Of a stretch of 64,000 bases of DNA, positions 24,582 through 37,700 are shown one piece after another. The DNA is from Mactra quadrangularis. Lineage: Eukaryota; Mollusca; Bivalvia; Venerida; Mactridae. The notes under the pieces were generated by a model. It was not told where the DNA came from. It did no database searches and saw only the letters and a list, made by a program, of their open reading frames with translations. The stretch's first letter is position 1, and each line of letters starts with the position of its first letter. The position numbers and the translations under genes were made by a program. Location of the stretch: positions 33,704,895 through 33,768,894 of the forward strand of contig CM046311.1 of NCBI GenBank assembly GCA_025267735.1, read 5' to 3'.

Positions 24582-24954
24582 TATCAAATTTTGACATGTA
24601 ATTTTGACAATTATACATGTAGGTATTAGTTTCACAACTACTGTATGATACAAGCATGTACCGTCAATGATGTTGTTTATCAATTAATAAAAAGTAAAAG
24701 TACCAAGCAAAATGTGTCAGCAATAATTGTTCAATAACTAACTAGAAGTGGTGAAGGTATAATATTTGAACCTCAGTATAATAAATGATGCCATTTCCAG
24801 TTTCAACTATTTACATTTTTTCTGATTTCAGTTAATAGTCTAATTCATTGCAACAAAAGCATCACACACATTAATCACAATATCACATAAAAATCGAGGT
24901 TAAGAACAGCTGTTTCCATAAAATTTGCATAAGTTTTTGGCTAGAAATGTGCCT
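24582..24954. other. No gene recognised
   Basis: AT-rich intergenic sequence, no supported feature. Confidence 0.5.
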
Positions 24955-25370
24955 TTTTATAATGCCCATGGGGACAGACCCAGGTATTATACATCTTGGT
25001 GACAAAACGGTGTCTGATATCTAATTCCCATGGTGAAAGAAAGGTGCCATGCATCCATTTTCCATGGTGACAGAAAAGTGTCACACATCTTATTCCCATG
25101 GTGACAGAAAAGTGTCACACATTCAATTTCCGTGGTGAAATAAAAGTGTCACACATCTTATTTCCATGGTTATAGAGGGTGCCACATATCTTATTTTCAT
25201 GGTGGCAGGCATTGTCACAAATCTCATTACCATGATGACAAAGGGCGTCACATATCCAATTCTAATGGTGACAAAGTATGTCACACATCTTATTTCCATG
25301 GTGACTAAGGGTGTCACACATCTAATTTCCATGGTTATAGAGGGTTTCACACATCTAATTTTGTTGATGA
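24955..25370. repeat. Minisatellite, unit about 40 bp, roughly 10 units
   Basis: Tandem degenerate units of the form atcttatttccatggtgaca followed by gaaaagtgtcacac. The open frames in both directions here are a by-product of the periodic sequence. Confidence 0.85.
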
Positions 25371-25688
25371 CCACAACTACAAGCAGGTGTCAATAGCCAC
25401 TACTATTTTTTTATTTTCATCTTTCTTCTCGTGGTATTGAGATAGATAATGTATATATTGATGTGACATGAGGTGTAACACATCTAAATTCATGGATGAC
25501 ATTAACAACAAGCTGGTGTCACACACATAAATCCTAGGTCAAGAGCCACTTCAATCTCTAGTCTCCTGTTTTTTCTTCTCGCTTCATATTTAACTCTTAA
25601 TACACTAAATGACAACAAAAGGCATCATGCCTCTATATTCATTGATGATAACAAGAATAAAAAGGCGTCACGCTCATAAAACTCAAGG
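25371..25688. other. 3' flank of TNNI3K, no other gene
   Basis: Two further diverged gtcacacaca/ggcgtcacgctcat-like motifs related to the adjacent minisatellite. Probably includes the kinase gene's 3' UTR. Confidence 0.5.
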
Positions 25689-25774
25689 TTAAGAGCCACT
25701 ACTATCTTTTGATTCACGTCTTTCCTCTAAAGGTATAGAGATTCTTAAAGTACTCAATGGGTCAGTGACATAGC
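25689..25774 (-). CDS. TNNI3K: TNNI3K exon 22 (806-833) and stop
   Basis: Reads [20 protein letters not shown] and ends with a Ser-rich stretch and TAA at 25,689-25,691. YVSDPMS at this place is conserved in vertebrate TNNI3K. Confidence 0.88.
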
Positions 25775-28700
25775 CTGAAAGATAGGAAGAAAACTTTAAA
25801 GTAGTGAGTATACTCAAGCAGAATAGCAGGATGCTGTATCCTGTCCCTTTTCCCTTCATGCCCTTTTTGTTCTCACTATGCAGAAATAATTAAGTTTGAT
25901 ACACTGACCCTTTGATAAGCTGTGTCCCTTTTTTCTGCCTCCCTGCCCTTTCTAAATTCTAGAATAATCTCTTTTTCAACATAACAGAACAAAATATGAT
26001 CATATCAGGCCTAAACAATTTAATTATCAGTAGAACCAGTCGGGCAACCAGCAAAATATTTCACATGCCTAAACCAGATGTTTAATAGCAGTTATAAGTT
26101 GCTTGAACCCAAATATAGGTTTTCAGGGGCCATCGGACAACCTTTAATGTCGAGCCCGGCTTATCAATAAAACTTATAAAATATAATAATACATATATAT
26201 AAAATAATAATAATATATTAAAATAAAAGTATTCCTAAATATTTTATTCAACTGTCAAAGGCGCATACTTTAACCCCTGCTGATTTAAATACCCACAGCA
26301 ATACTTCTGTACTAACATTGGATAAAAATAGTTATCCATATTATTTATATGTATAAAGATTATAAAACAATAATCATCGTAATAAAAACATTCCATGTAA
26401 TATGATCCTATATCAAAATAATACAGTGTAAAATAATGCCAATGATATAGTTGTGTAGAAATTCACTGAGGTGTTCCAAAATTAGAAATAAAATAAAATC
26501 TCACCATTTTTATCAAGTTGAGGATATCTAGGTCTCATGTCATCCATACTGCAAAATAATGAAAGATATTAATACAAGAAATGTAATGAAGAAACCACAT
26601 TAAAGCCGGATTAATAAAAATTTAATGCAAATAAAGCCAGATAGAGCTGCAGTATCTATCTAATTCTGTATATCATATAGTATGTTATCATGGTATGAAG
26701 CTACGAAAAGATCTGACAATAAATGGCAGAAATGTTTGCCAAATTGAAAACTTTAACGCAATTGTTAACAACACAGGACGACTGCCCGACCAACAGCCGG
26801 CCCTCCCTGTTTGCCTGACAATAAGCCAATTTTATTCAACGGTCAGAATTGCAAACATTTACCATACTGATATGACTATGAGTACAGAAGTATGTGGTGG
26901 GGGATCAAGAGGAAATTTCAATTTAATTTTTTATTGCTATTTTACAGCTTTTAATAATTTAAAAAGCAAAATCAGATATTACAAAACATAATATTTTTCA
27001 TTTATTATGACATGTGAATCATTTTGCATAGATAAGATTAAGAGACTAGCATTCTGCTGCAAAATTCAAAAATTTTATTAAAATTAAAATTTTATGAATG
27101 AAGTTATCTTACCAAATTATTGTTTACAATAAGGATTTTCTCTCTCAGTTAAACCAGACTCGCTGGACGCTTTATATCGATATAAACAAAGCGCCCGGAT
27201 GACACCGATCCGGTGTCATGCGTGTAATCTCCTACATCGTCAGTTTCTATACTGAAGCGTGAGGAGAACCCAGACACCTTAAACAAAGAATCTAGGGGTG
27301 GTGGTGGGTTAGTTATAATTTGGTAAGATAACTTCATTCATAAAATTTTAATTTTAATAAAATTTTTGAATTTCATTTCATTCTGTTATCTTACCAAATT
27401 ATTGTTTACAATAAGGATGATTTCAAAGCAGTACTTACCTACCAAGGAGGTGTCAAGATTCTTTCTTGCTTTGATTCTGTTATCAACTACTTGGTTGTTC
27501 CATACCAACTATGTACATAATCAACCTTTTATGGTTTAATAACAAAGCATGTTAAAAACATATTTACACGTTCAGCAACTTGCTGAGGTTAATTTTCCTT
27601 TAAAACATTACAATTTAAATCACGGAGATAAAACCTGGTAAAGGTTGACTCCGTTGACCAATCTGCAGCATTCATAATGGATTCAACTGAAGCTCCTCTG
27701 TATAAGGCTAAGGAAGGTCCTAAAGCTCTAGTGCTGTGAGCTTTCACTTTTAAAGAATTGTCATTAAGAGTGATTTTTAACACTTGAACAATCCAATTTG
27801 AAATTGTTTGTGCTGTTACTGGTCTATGTGGTTCATTTAGACTAAGGAAAACTTTAGTTTCATCCTTACCAGATTCTTCAGGTGATTTTCTAAAACGTTC
27901 TGTTGCTTTTAAATAGTAGTATATACACCTTTTAGGGTCCAGTTTCTTGTTTTCTGGATAACTTGGAACAAAGACTAAAGCCTTCCTATGCGACTGTCTG
28001 TCTTGTTTGGCTAAGCCTTGTCTAATAAAAGTAATACCTTTACTTTGAATATTTACATTTCCTTCCCCAATATGGAATGATTGTATATCACTGGATCTCC
28101 TGAAACAAGTAATAGCAATTATGAAGACAGTCTTTAATGTTAACATTTTCAAAGACACTTTACCAAGTGGTTCAAAAGGTTTCTTTTGTAATGCAGATAA
28201 CACCTTTAATAGATCCCACTCAGGTACTAATTTGACTACTGGGGGTCTAGAATTAAATACACCTTTCAATATTTGAATGATATAAGGATGTTGGCCAACT
28301 TTTTGCCCTTCTATACATGGTAAAACTGCTGATAACATAGAACGGTAACCATTAATTGTACTATATTGCAAACCTTTTTGATATAAATATGCAAGGAAAT
28401 CAGCAATCTGCGTTAAAGTGGCACAGTATGGATCAATTTGTTCTGAACTACACCAGCTACAAAACATTTTGAACTTGTTGGTGTAATCTTTTTTAGTTCC
28501 ATTTCTCCATGCTGCCATGAGAAGTTTTCTAGATTTTTCAGAAAATCCAATCTCTTGGAAACGTCTGTTGATAGGAGCCAAGCTGTTAGATTGAAAATTT
28601 CTGGGTTTGGGTGAACAATCTGTGTTTTGGGCTGTGTCAGGAGGTTTGGACACAGGGGAAGACTGATTGGATTTGCTATGAGGAGTTCCAACAGTTCTGG

Positions 28701-31700
28701 GAACCAATGTCTCCTCTGCCACAGTGGTGCAATCAGTATAATTTGACAATGGTATTGCCGTATATGTCTCAGGACCTTGGGAATCAGACACAGAGGTGGG
28801 TATGCATATGCAAACATGTTTGTCCACGGTATGCTTAAAGCATCTATTGCAAATGCTTGGTTGCTTGGCATCCAAGAACAGTATATTGGTGTTTGATGGT
28901 TGTGTGGGGATGCAAACAAGTCCATCATTGGACTGCCCCACTTCTGAAACACTTTTTGGACTATGGATTGGTTCAAAGTCCATTCTGTAGGTAACACTTT
29001 GTGTCGACTCAATTGGTCTGCTAAAATATTGTGAATGCCCGATAGATGTACAGCCTTCATAGTTATCTTGTTTTTGATTGCAAACTGCCAAAGGTTCCAG
29101 ACTTCCATGCATAGTTTGCTTGATTTGGTCCCCCCTTGTTTGTTTATGTATTGGACTACTGTGGTATTGTCTGATTTTATCAATACTACTTTCCCCTGAA
29201 GGATTGGTGCAAAATGTTCTAAACAAAGATACACAGCTTTCATCTCTAACAGATTGATGTGCATCTTTGCTTGAAATTTGTCCCATGTTCCTTGATACCA
29301 ACTGTTCTCCACATGTCCCCCATACATGGTTTTTGAGGCATCTGTGGTGAGGGTAATTTCTCCCACTGGTTGATGTAACGATCGACCCATCATAATGTTG
29401 GCTGGATTTTGCCACCATTGAAGGTGTTTTACCAGATGTTGTGTAACAGGAATTTCTTTCTCTAGGCTGTGTTTTGTTGGACGCCAAAAACTCAGAAGAT
29501 GTAATTGGATTGGACGCATAAAAAGGCGTGCATGAGGAATGAGTTCTATGCATGAAGCCATTAAGCCTAACAGATGGAGAAAGTCTATTGCTTTGGGAGT
29601 TTTTTGGGTTAAAAGATTCACTGCTAATTGAATCTTTTCCAGCCTCTCTATTGAAGGGAGAACAATTGCTTTGTCTAGTTTGAACCAAGCTCCTATGTAC
29701 ACTAAACTTTGTTGTGGTATTAAGCTGGATTTTTCCAGGTTTATCACAAAGCCCAATGATAGCATTACTTCTATGCTTTGTTGTAAGTTTTGGATCAAAA
29801 GGTTTTTGACTTGATTCAGGAAAAGCCAATCGTCTAGGTATGATGCTAGTCTGATATTCATTGTTCTTAAATAAGCAGTTACTACACTGCAAATTTTGGT
29901 GAAAACCCGTGGGGCAACTGTTGGACCGTAACACATTGTTTTGAATTGGTAATATTTGTCTTTGAAACAAAACCTCAGATATTTCCTGTGAGCTGGGAAA
30001 ATTGGTATATGGAGATATGCATCGCTTAAATCTATCGAAACTGCCCAATCTTTTGGTCTGACTAGATTTATTATTTTTGTCAGAGTGTCCATTTTGAAAT
30101 GCTTTTTTACTAAATACTTGTTTAATGGTCTTAGATTTATAACGGGTCTCATTTTGCCATTTTTCTTTTTTACTAGAAAAAAGGTACTGTAAAAACCTTG
30201 ATGAATTTGGTTCAAAGGAACTTCTTCTATAGCGTTTTTTGCTAAAAGAGAATCTATTTCTTCCAAAATTAAAGATTCTTGAACATGTGGAACCCTTGTT
30301 TTCACAATTCCTGAAAAATTTGGTATTTGGCTGAATTCCATTTTGTAGCCTTCTTTTATGATTGACAAGACCCACTGATCTGTGGTAATTTTCTCCCATG
30401 CTGACAGGAAATATTTGAGTCTTCCTCCGACTGGATAATGGGGAAGAAGAGATAAAGTTTGACTTACTAAATTGTCATTGTTTCTTGGGTATCCGAAAGG
30501 AAGGAGGCTTGTTCTCCACATCTTTCTTCTCAGTTCTATTATATGAATCATTTTTCTTGTATCTGAAATTAGACTCTTTTAAATCATTAGATTTAGGCCT
30601 TGACTTACTATATGTGTCAGTTTTAGCCATTTTGTACTGAGGGGTTGAGAGCCTATTTTCATAACTGTTAGGCAATTTTCTTTTAAAACTAGGCTTATTA
30701 AAAAACTCTGGAACAAGGTCTGATAATTGGTCCTTGTGTTCCTTTCTATCTTTAAGTTTGTCATGTAAGCCAGGTCCAAATACACCCTCACTACTTAATG
30801 GTAGAAACATAACTTTGGAGGTTATATCTTTCAGAGTTATTAACCCTGAATCTGACAAGGCAGCTTTCCTCCTGATCATGTGATGAAAAGCCCCTGAACG
30901 CCCAGCTTGGTCCAGAGCTTTATTAGAAATATCAAACATATCTCTTACATTTTGAACTGCTCTGTCAAGATTTGGTTCTGTATTGTTTAAATTATTTAAT
31001 AGATTGCCTAGACCTTGTTGTAAGTACGCCATAGCTATTATGTTCATTCTTGAAGCCAATTGTCCTTGATAAGCTAGAGTTTCAATTGATTTCAAAGGCT
31101 GAGTACATAAACTCTTGTTTTTACCCCATGGTTTAAAACTCTTGGGTCCATGTCTTTTAAGAAGCATAGGCTCTAGTAATTCATCAAGTCCAGGGACTTG
31201 TAGAGCTTCAACCGACTTTTGGTTGATAGGGAAACAGCGACGATATTCCTCTTTGTAAGAAGACATACGGTCTGGAGCGTCACAACGCCAAGATTTTTTG
31301 AGGATATCTAACTGGTACGGGTCTAGCACTAGCCCGTTTTCAGACGTTTCTTCCTCATTATGAGCAAAACCAAAAATTTCCCTTAGTTCAGGTTGCTTAG
31401 AAAGTTCAAAATTTCTACTTTTGCCTGACAGAGAATTTGTGCTGGCATTTGAAAAGGAACCTTCAGACTTGTCAGAACAAACTGAACCTGACCTGCACAA
31501 GTTCCTAACTTCATTCTCACTGGGATGAAGGGACACAATATCAGGGTCTATCCCATTGTTAAGACTAATAAGAGGTCTGTGCCTCCCAGAGGGAGCACTA
31601 TTCTCACTTGTAAGAGGTCTGTGCCTCCCCGAAGGAGCACTATCCCCAGTAAAATTGTGATCAGATATCGGCGCGGCCGAACCGCCCGTCTTCTGAACAC

Positions 31701-34700
31701 TTTCTTTCAAAGAGTCAAGAGACTGAATTATAGCCGAGAGGCTATTGTTCATATTAGTCTCCATCAGAGAAATACGTTTATCCAAGCCAGATAAACTTAA
31801 CTTATTCTTAGAAGTAGAGGAAGACTTCGAAACGTTGCGAGTCGGACTCGATGTGATTGTCGTAGCACGTGCTCCCGGACTAGCGCAACGTTTCGAGGTA
31901 TTATCTACTTCAATTATAGGAAAAGACGATAAATCGTCGTTCTCCATACTTACAATACACAAATTCAACTAATAATTGAAAAAAAAATATTCTCAATTTA
32001 CCTGTGAAGTTGTAAAAACTTCAGACAAAAATCGCGTCTGGTTCTCCTCACGCTGAAAGTGAAACTGACGATGTAGGAGATTACACGCATGACACCGGAT
32101 CGGTGTCATCCGGGCGCTTTGTTTATATCGATATAAAGCGTCCAGCGAGTCTGGTTTAACTGAGAGAGAAAATCCTTATTGTAAACAATAATTTGGTAAG
32201 ATAACAGAATGAAATGAAATTATTAATTTTCTAATGGAAGTGAGTAGTTGTCTCCCTTTGATATCAAAATAATGTAATTTCCGATTTGTCCAATCTAAAT
32301 AACAGTTGACATAAATCCTACCATTAAATCTGACATGATGATAACATTAGAAATACAATGTACATTTAGATATAAGTAGGAATAAGAGCAGTAGTCCTGT
32401 GGTAGGATGTGCGCTAAGGGGTTGAAAGGTCCCAAGTTTGAATCCCACCAGGGGCACTGCTAATTTCCTTGAGCAAGAAATTTACCGGTAATTACTTCAC
32501 TCCACCAGTTGTAAATGGGTACCTGCGAAGGTGGGTATAATTGCTGCACTAGTAAGTGGAGTAAAAAGACTCCCCAGGGAAATTGATTTGTTCCAGTAGC
32601 CCAAAGACCAGGGGTAATAGCTGTAAAGTCGGTGATAGTGCGTAAGCATGAAACTTAGACTATAAAATGCAATTAATTTACATTACTTAATAAGTTTCTG
32701 AGAAATTTTCTGTGCCCATATACATAGTTTTGCGTAACAGGAATTCTACATTTGGAAATTTTTGGGAGGAGATCCAGACAGTATATAACACGGCTGGGTG
32801 AACAATACACACCTCCTCCCCCATTGAGTATTCAAACATATAGAAAACAACAACAATAAACTTACTTTCTGGAAGCTTCCATTTCCCATCGACTTTTCAA
32901 GGCACTAACATTTCCTGCTAGCGGGGGTGTTGCCCTTCCTTCAGAATCAGTCTCATGATCACGTATCACAGCAGGAAGACTGGCAGATAATGGAACAAAC
33001 TGATACTCTTGAGGGTTGCTAAGCAACGCTACAGCTTGTGATTGTTTACATTCATCCAATATAGGCAATATCTCACCAAAGTCTGGTCGGTCCTATAACA
33101 AGCAGAGTAAGAAAAAAATTCTATATCATATGATATACAATGTATCAATAAAGAATAGCTACTGAATGTTGATGTCTATATTAAATGATCCATCACCCAC
33201 CAGGCCAATCTCCGTAAACAGACAGGCTGTAGAGCATTGTCGTACAGGATCTCTACTACCTCAATGCAGGGCCACATCGAAATGACATTTATGTCGACTA
33301 ATCAATTGTAGCTTTCATTTAGACAAAACACTATTAATAACATTTCGATTTTGTAATTTCTATTTTTAGACCACTGTTTGCAAGCTAATTTAACAGCGGT
33401 ATTATTCACAGTCTGCAATTGGACGGCTCATTTCAAATTGCGTGACATAGACAATGCAAACAAATTACGTATCATTACAATTTCGTCATTAATATAATGA
33501 TGAGAAAATGTCACCTTAACATGACCCTTGTTTGAGAAAAGGCCAGATCTAAATTAGCATGTTGGCGAGCAGAAAGTTTTAGATCGGGTTTTAATCAGAT
33601 TGCCGCCAGGCTAGCTCAGCTGGAAGCCCACAAGTCTACTGATAAAAGTCAATTGAGGGGTCATGGGCTTGATTGCTGGGCGGGGCATACTTTCATGAGT
33701 ATATGAAAGTGATGGAATTATTTCTATCGACATTTTCCCTCCTACCACTGGTTCTAAATCATGTAGGGCGGTTGTCAGTCAGTGAGAGAAGTATGCATCT
33801 AATAACTACATGTAGATCATCTAACGTCTAAATCCATAGATTTAGCTTTTTCAGGAATGGTGAGAAGGTTGACTAAAAAAGTCATTAACAAAAAATGTAA
33901 TGTGGAAACCACATTAGACTGGATTTAAAAACTTTAATGCAAAAATTACAAAAGGAAATAATCCATAATTAAGCCAGGTAGAGTTGTGGTTACTTTCTAA
34001 TTCTGTCCATCACATGGTATGTTATAATTGTATGAAGTTTCATAAAGATCTGACAATTAATGGCAGAAATCTAAGGAAAAGAAAATCTTTAACGCAATTG
34101 TTAACAACGTCGGACATCCACCCACCAAACTTTTTCATTGAAAAATCTGGCTAAAAACAAACAAAAAAACTTATTAGAAATATGCCATAAATGTTCAAAT
34201 TCAAAATATAAGTGAACCATTACCATGTAGCATCTGATACATTTCTATGATAAAATGAAAACCTGGGGCTGTTACACCTTCCCATAAAAACTTGGCAATA
34301 ATGCCAACTATACTGCATTCATAAGGTATTGAAAGAAGTTGCCAGCCTTGTGGAAGAGTAGGTGAGTACTGGATACAGACAAGCTTAGAAGAAAGCCAGG
34401 TTAGATGTGCTGGTTGCTGTAAAACAACTTAAATTGTGATGACACAGCATTAAACTTAAGTATATAAAGTAGGGCTGTCATCGATAGAAAATTTTGTATC
34501 GATATATGGAAAGGCTAGTATCCGAGATATAATGGATATATCAAATTAGACAAGGATTGTTATAGAAGCCTCTAGAACTCCAGTATATTGTATACTGTAT
34601 ATATACTATATCGAGGGCTTAACGGAAGACTATTGTAACTCTGTTTTTCAAAACTTTTCAGGAGAGCAAAAAAACTGTCTCAAACTTTCAGTTCACTTTA

Positions 34701-37700
34701 AAATTAAGGTTTCTGGTTATAAAATTGTACATTTGGACATCTTAAAACTATGTTATTTGAAAGAATAAGAATAACTGTTAAATATTCTTGAATATTGAAA
34801 ATTGATAAACTTACAATAGTGTTACGCTGAAATAAACATGTGGAAATTGAATGAAAAACTATTGTAACTAGTAGTCACAATAGTTTTCCATTAACATTCA
34901 ATTTCAATACATTGTTCACTCAAAAGGTATAGTATCTCATAATTTATTTCAATATATTCAAACTAGGTTGCTATGGGTATCTATCTCATCATATTTGTTG
35001 AAATGAAAACTATGAGTTGACTTTTAATTAATTAATAACAGTGATTTTTGTAAGTTACATTAGTTTATCATTAAACATATTATAGATGTTCGCACTATTC
35101 CAATAGAATACTATTGTATCTCAAGTAACAATAGTTTTCATTTACCAAAAATTCCTTTTTTGAGATACAACACTTTAACAACTTATGATTTTTAAATGTT
35201 ATAGTAAAGTTATGGATTTGATATTTTGAGAGGTTACATTGTATGAGGAAGTCTAAAATGAAGTGAAAAAGCAAAAAAATCACTTTTGAAAAAAAAGTGA
35301 GTTACAATAGTCTTCCGTTAAGCCCTCGATATAATGTTGTGATAATATTTGAAACTGTGTTTGTGACAACCCATTTCATCAATTCAGGTGAAAAAAAGAT
35401 AAATACAATGCAGGTATGTTAAATTAAATGTCACCATCATTTAGTTTTTAGCTTTATAAAATGCTAGATTGTATTGATATTCTAAAATGCGAATCTATAT
35501 CAGATTGTCTTTCATGAATCGGTGATGCATCCATATCGCAATTTCCAATGACAACCCTAATATAAAAAAAAGATTAAATAAAAGAATCATACCTCTGGGT
35601 TAGGGTTCCATCCTCTTTGTATCAATGTCACTAATGGTTTAGGAAAGGTGACAGCTATAGGTGGTCTAGTTTGATGATAGGCCATCTCAGCAGCAGCCGC
35701 AGCTACAAGTATAACAATGATTACATAACCATATCTACATACAATCATACCAGCTGTCTGCTGTAATAATCGGGGTTAACATACTTTCCCATGTTTGTTT
35801 GCTTGTTTGTTAGTTGTTTAACGCCAAAGCAACACATTGTATAGGTCATATAACAGCGGTCAGTCAACCTACTCACTCCTACTGGAAAGGCTAAATTTCT
35901 AGATTCAGCAGTTAACCAACTACTAAGCGCAAACTTTTGTCAGTGACTGACAACTGCCCTACATAGTTAAAAATCATTGGTAGGAGGGAGAATTGCCATA
36001 GAAATAATTTCATGACCAAGCTCCACAAAAGTATAACCCGCCCGGGAATTGAACTCACAACCCCACGATCAGTAGACTTGCATGCTACCAACTAAGCTAG
36101 CAGGGCTGCTCTACTCTCCCATGTGAGATGACCAAGATTAATAGTAGTCAAGAATGTTAGTGTACAAAACAATGTGTATTGTTATTTTTTATATAATTAT
36201 CAGTGATGCATACATTAACCCCACTGATTCAAATACATTGCTATAACAAACATCAAGCATCTAAAAAAATTGTCAGTCATGCATACACAAACCCAGCTAA
36301 TAAAAATACACTACTTAAACAAACATAAAACATCTAAACAAATAAAAAACTGCCAGTGACTCATACTGTTAACACCAACACCAGTTACTGTTTAACACTT
36401 TATTTACACTACACAATATAAGATCATATACATAGCCTTGCTAAGGTAAACATGACTTCATGACATCACAATGACGTCACTAATTGTTGTTTTCAATTGA
36501 AAAGTGAAAAATGACATCATATAACATGAAGTTAACACATACATTTATCATACTAATTTAAATACTCTACTGTAAAAATGATAAAACATGTAAACAATAC
36601 CTGGTTTAAGATGAGCAAATGGTAATTCACTAGCTAAAAGTTCCCAGAGACATAAAGAGAAACTAAACACATCAGCTTTTGTACTATACTTTGTACATTG
36701 TGTAAATATCTCTGGTGCCATCCATCGTAAATTCTAAAATATAAAAAATAAATCATAGTTCCTCTTTTTTGTTAAAATACAAGTTTGCCTCTTAGTTGTT
36801 ATTGTTGACATATGTTTCTAGCAACCTAGGTCTTAGTAGGGGTGTATCAATATGGTGAAAATCATATTGCAATATATTGCAATATTCAAATCCTGTATTG
36901 CAATAAATTGCAATACGTATCGGTTTTTTTAGTAAACATGCAAAGAATGAACTTACGAAGATAATCATTCTTTCGTTTGACAATTTTTTTTTGTTTTAAA
37001 GCACTATTAGATTATCTCAAGTTTTCAACACATTTTAAATATTCATTTAAATATATGAATTTCAGACTCTGATAAAAAAAACAATCAGTATGGCATATAA
37101 CTACAAAAACCAGTTCATGGAAAAACAAACCGGTTATAAAACTGTTTGAACTCATATTGCGATATCAACCAGTATATCGGTTAACCATTACACCCCTAGG
37201 TCTTAGTAATGACATCTTTAAAAGATTATCACAAAAAAGTTATGGACAACTAAACTTTGACATAAGAAGCCAAATTAAGGGCAACAATATGAACTAAGTT
37301 AACACCTATGAAAAAATCAGTTCTATTATTAACAATATGGGACAGTTATAAGCAGTCTTGTTTTGCCCTGTTGTACATATGTCTGGGACAGTGGCGCTTT
37401 GATTTTTATTTCAAATTTTTTACTTTAAACCGTATCAACACATTGTAAAAGTCATATCATGATGGTCAGTCAACCTACTCATTATTACTGGTGAAAAAGA
37501 TAAAATTCTGAAATTAAATGTTAACCAGTTACTAGGTGCATACTTTTGTCAGTGACTGACAACTTGTCTAACATGATTTATAATCAGTGGTAGGATAATG
37601 GTCATAAACACTTATTCATGACCAAGCACCACAATAGTATGTCCTATCCAAGAATCTAACCTATGACCTCTCGATTAGTAGACTTGTACACTCCTGCTGA

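Larger units (their letters stand above)
27062..32221 (-). mobile_element. Complete DIRS-type tyrosine-recombinase retrotransposon in TNNI3K intron 20
   Basis: About 5.16 kb, minus orientation, same strand as the host gene. Inverted terminal repeats lie at about 27,103-27,270 and 32,040-32,205. An internal complementary region (27,315-27,418) joins the complement of the element's right extremity to the complement of its left extremity, which is the hallmark DIRS1 arrangement used to template full-length circular DNA. The two extremities share a 5-bp AATTT where they abut in that region (AAATT at 27,062-27,066 and 32,217-32,221). No target-site duplication, as expected for recombinase integration. 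Gag, RT/RNase H and recombinase ORFs are all open, suggesting a young or active element. Confidence 0.94.

Noticed and set aside
25123..25396. Opposed open frames with IRCVTPLVTMEIRCVT repeats
   Set aside because: Artefact of the about 40-bp minisatellite.
30475..31968. Longer DIRS ORF1 starting seven codons upstream
   Set aside because: That start is a TTG; the first ATG in frame is at 31,947.
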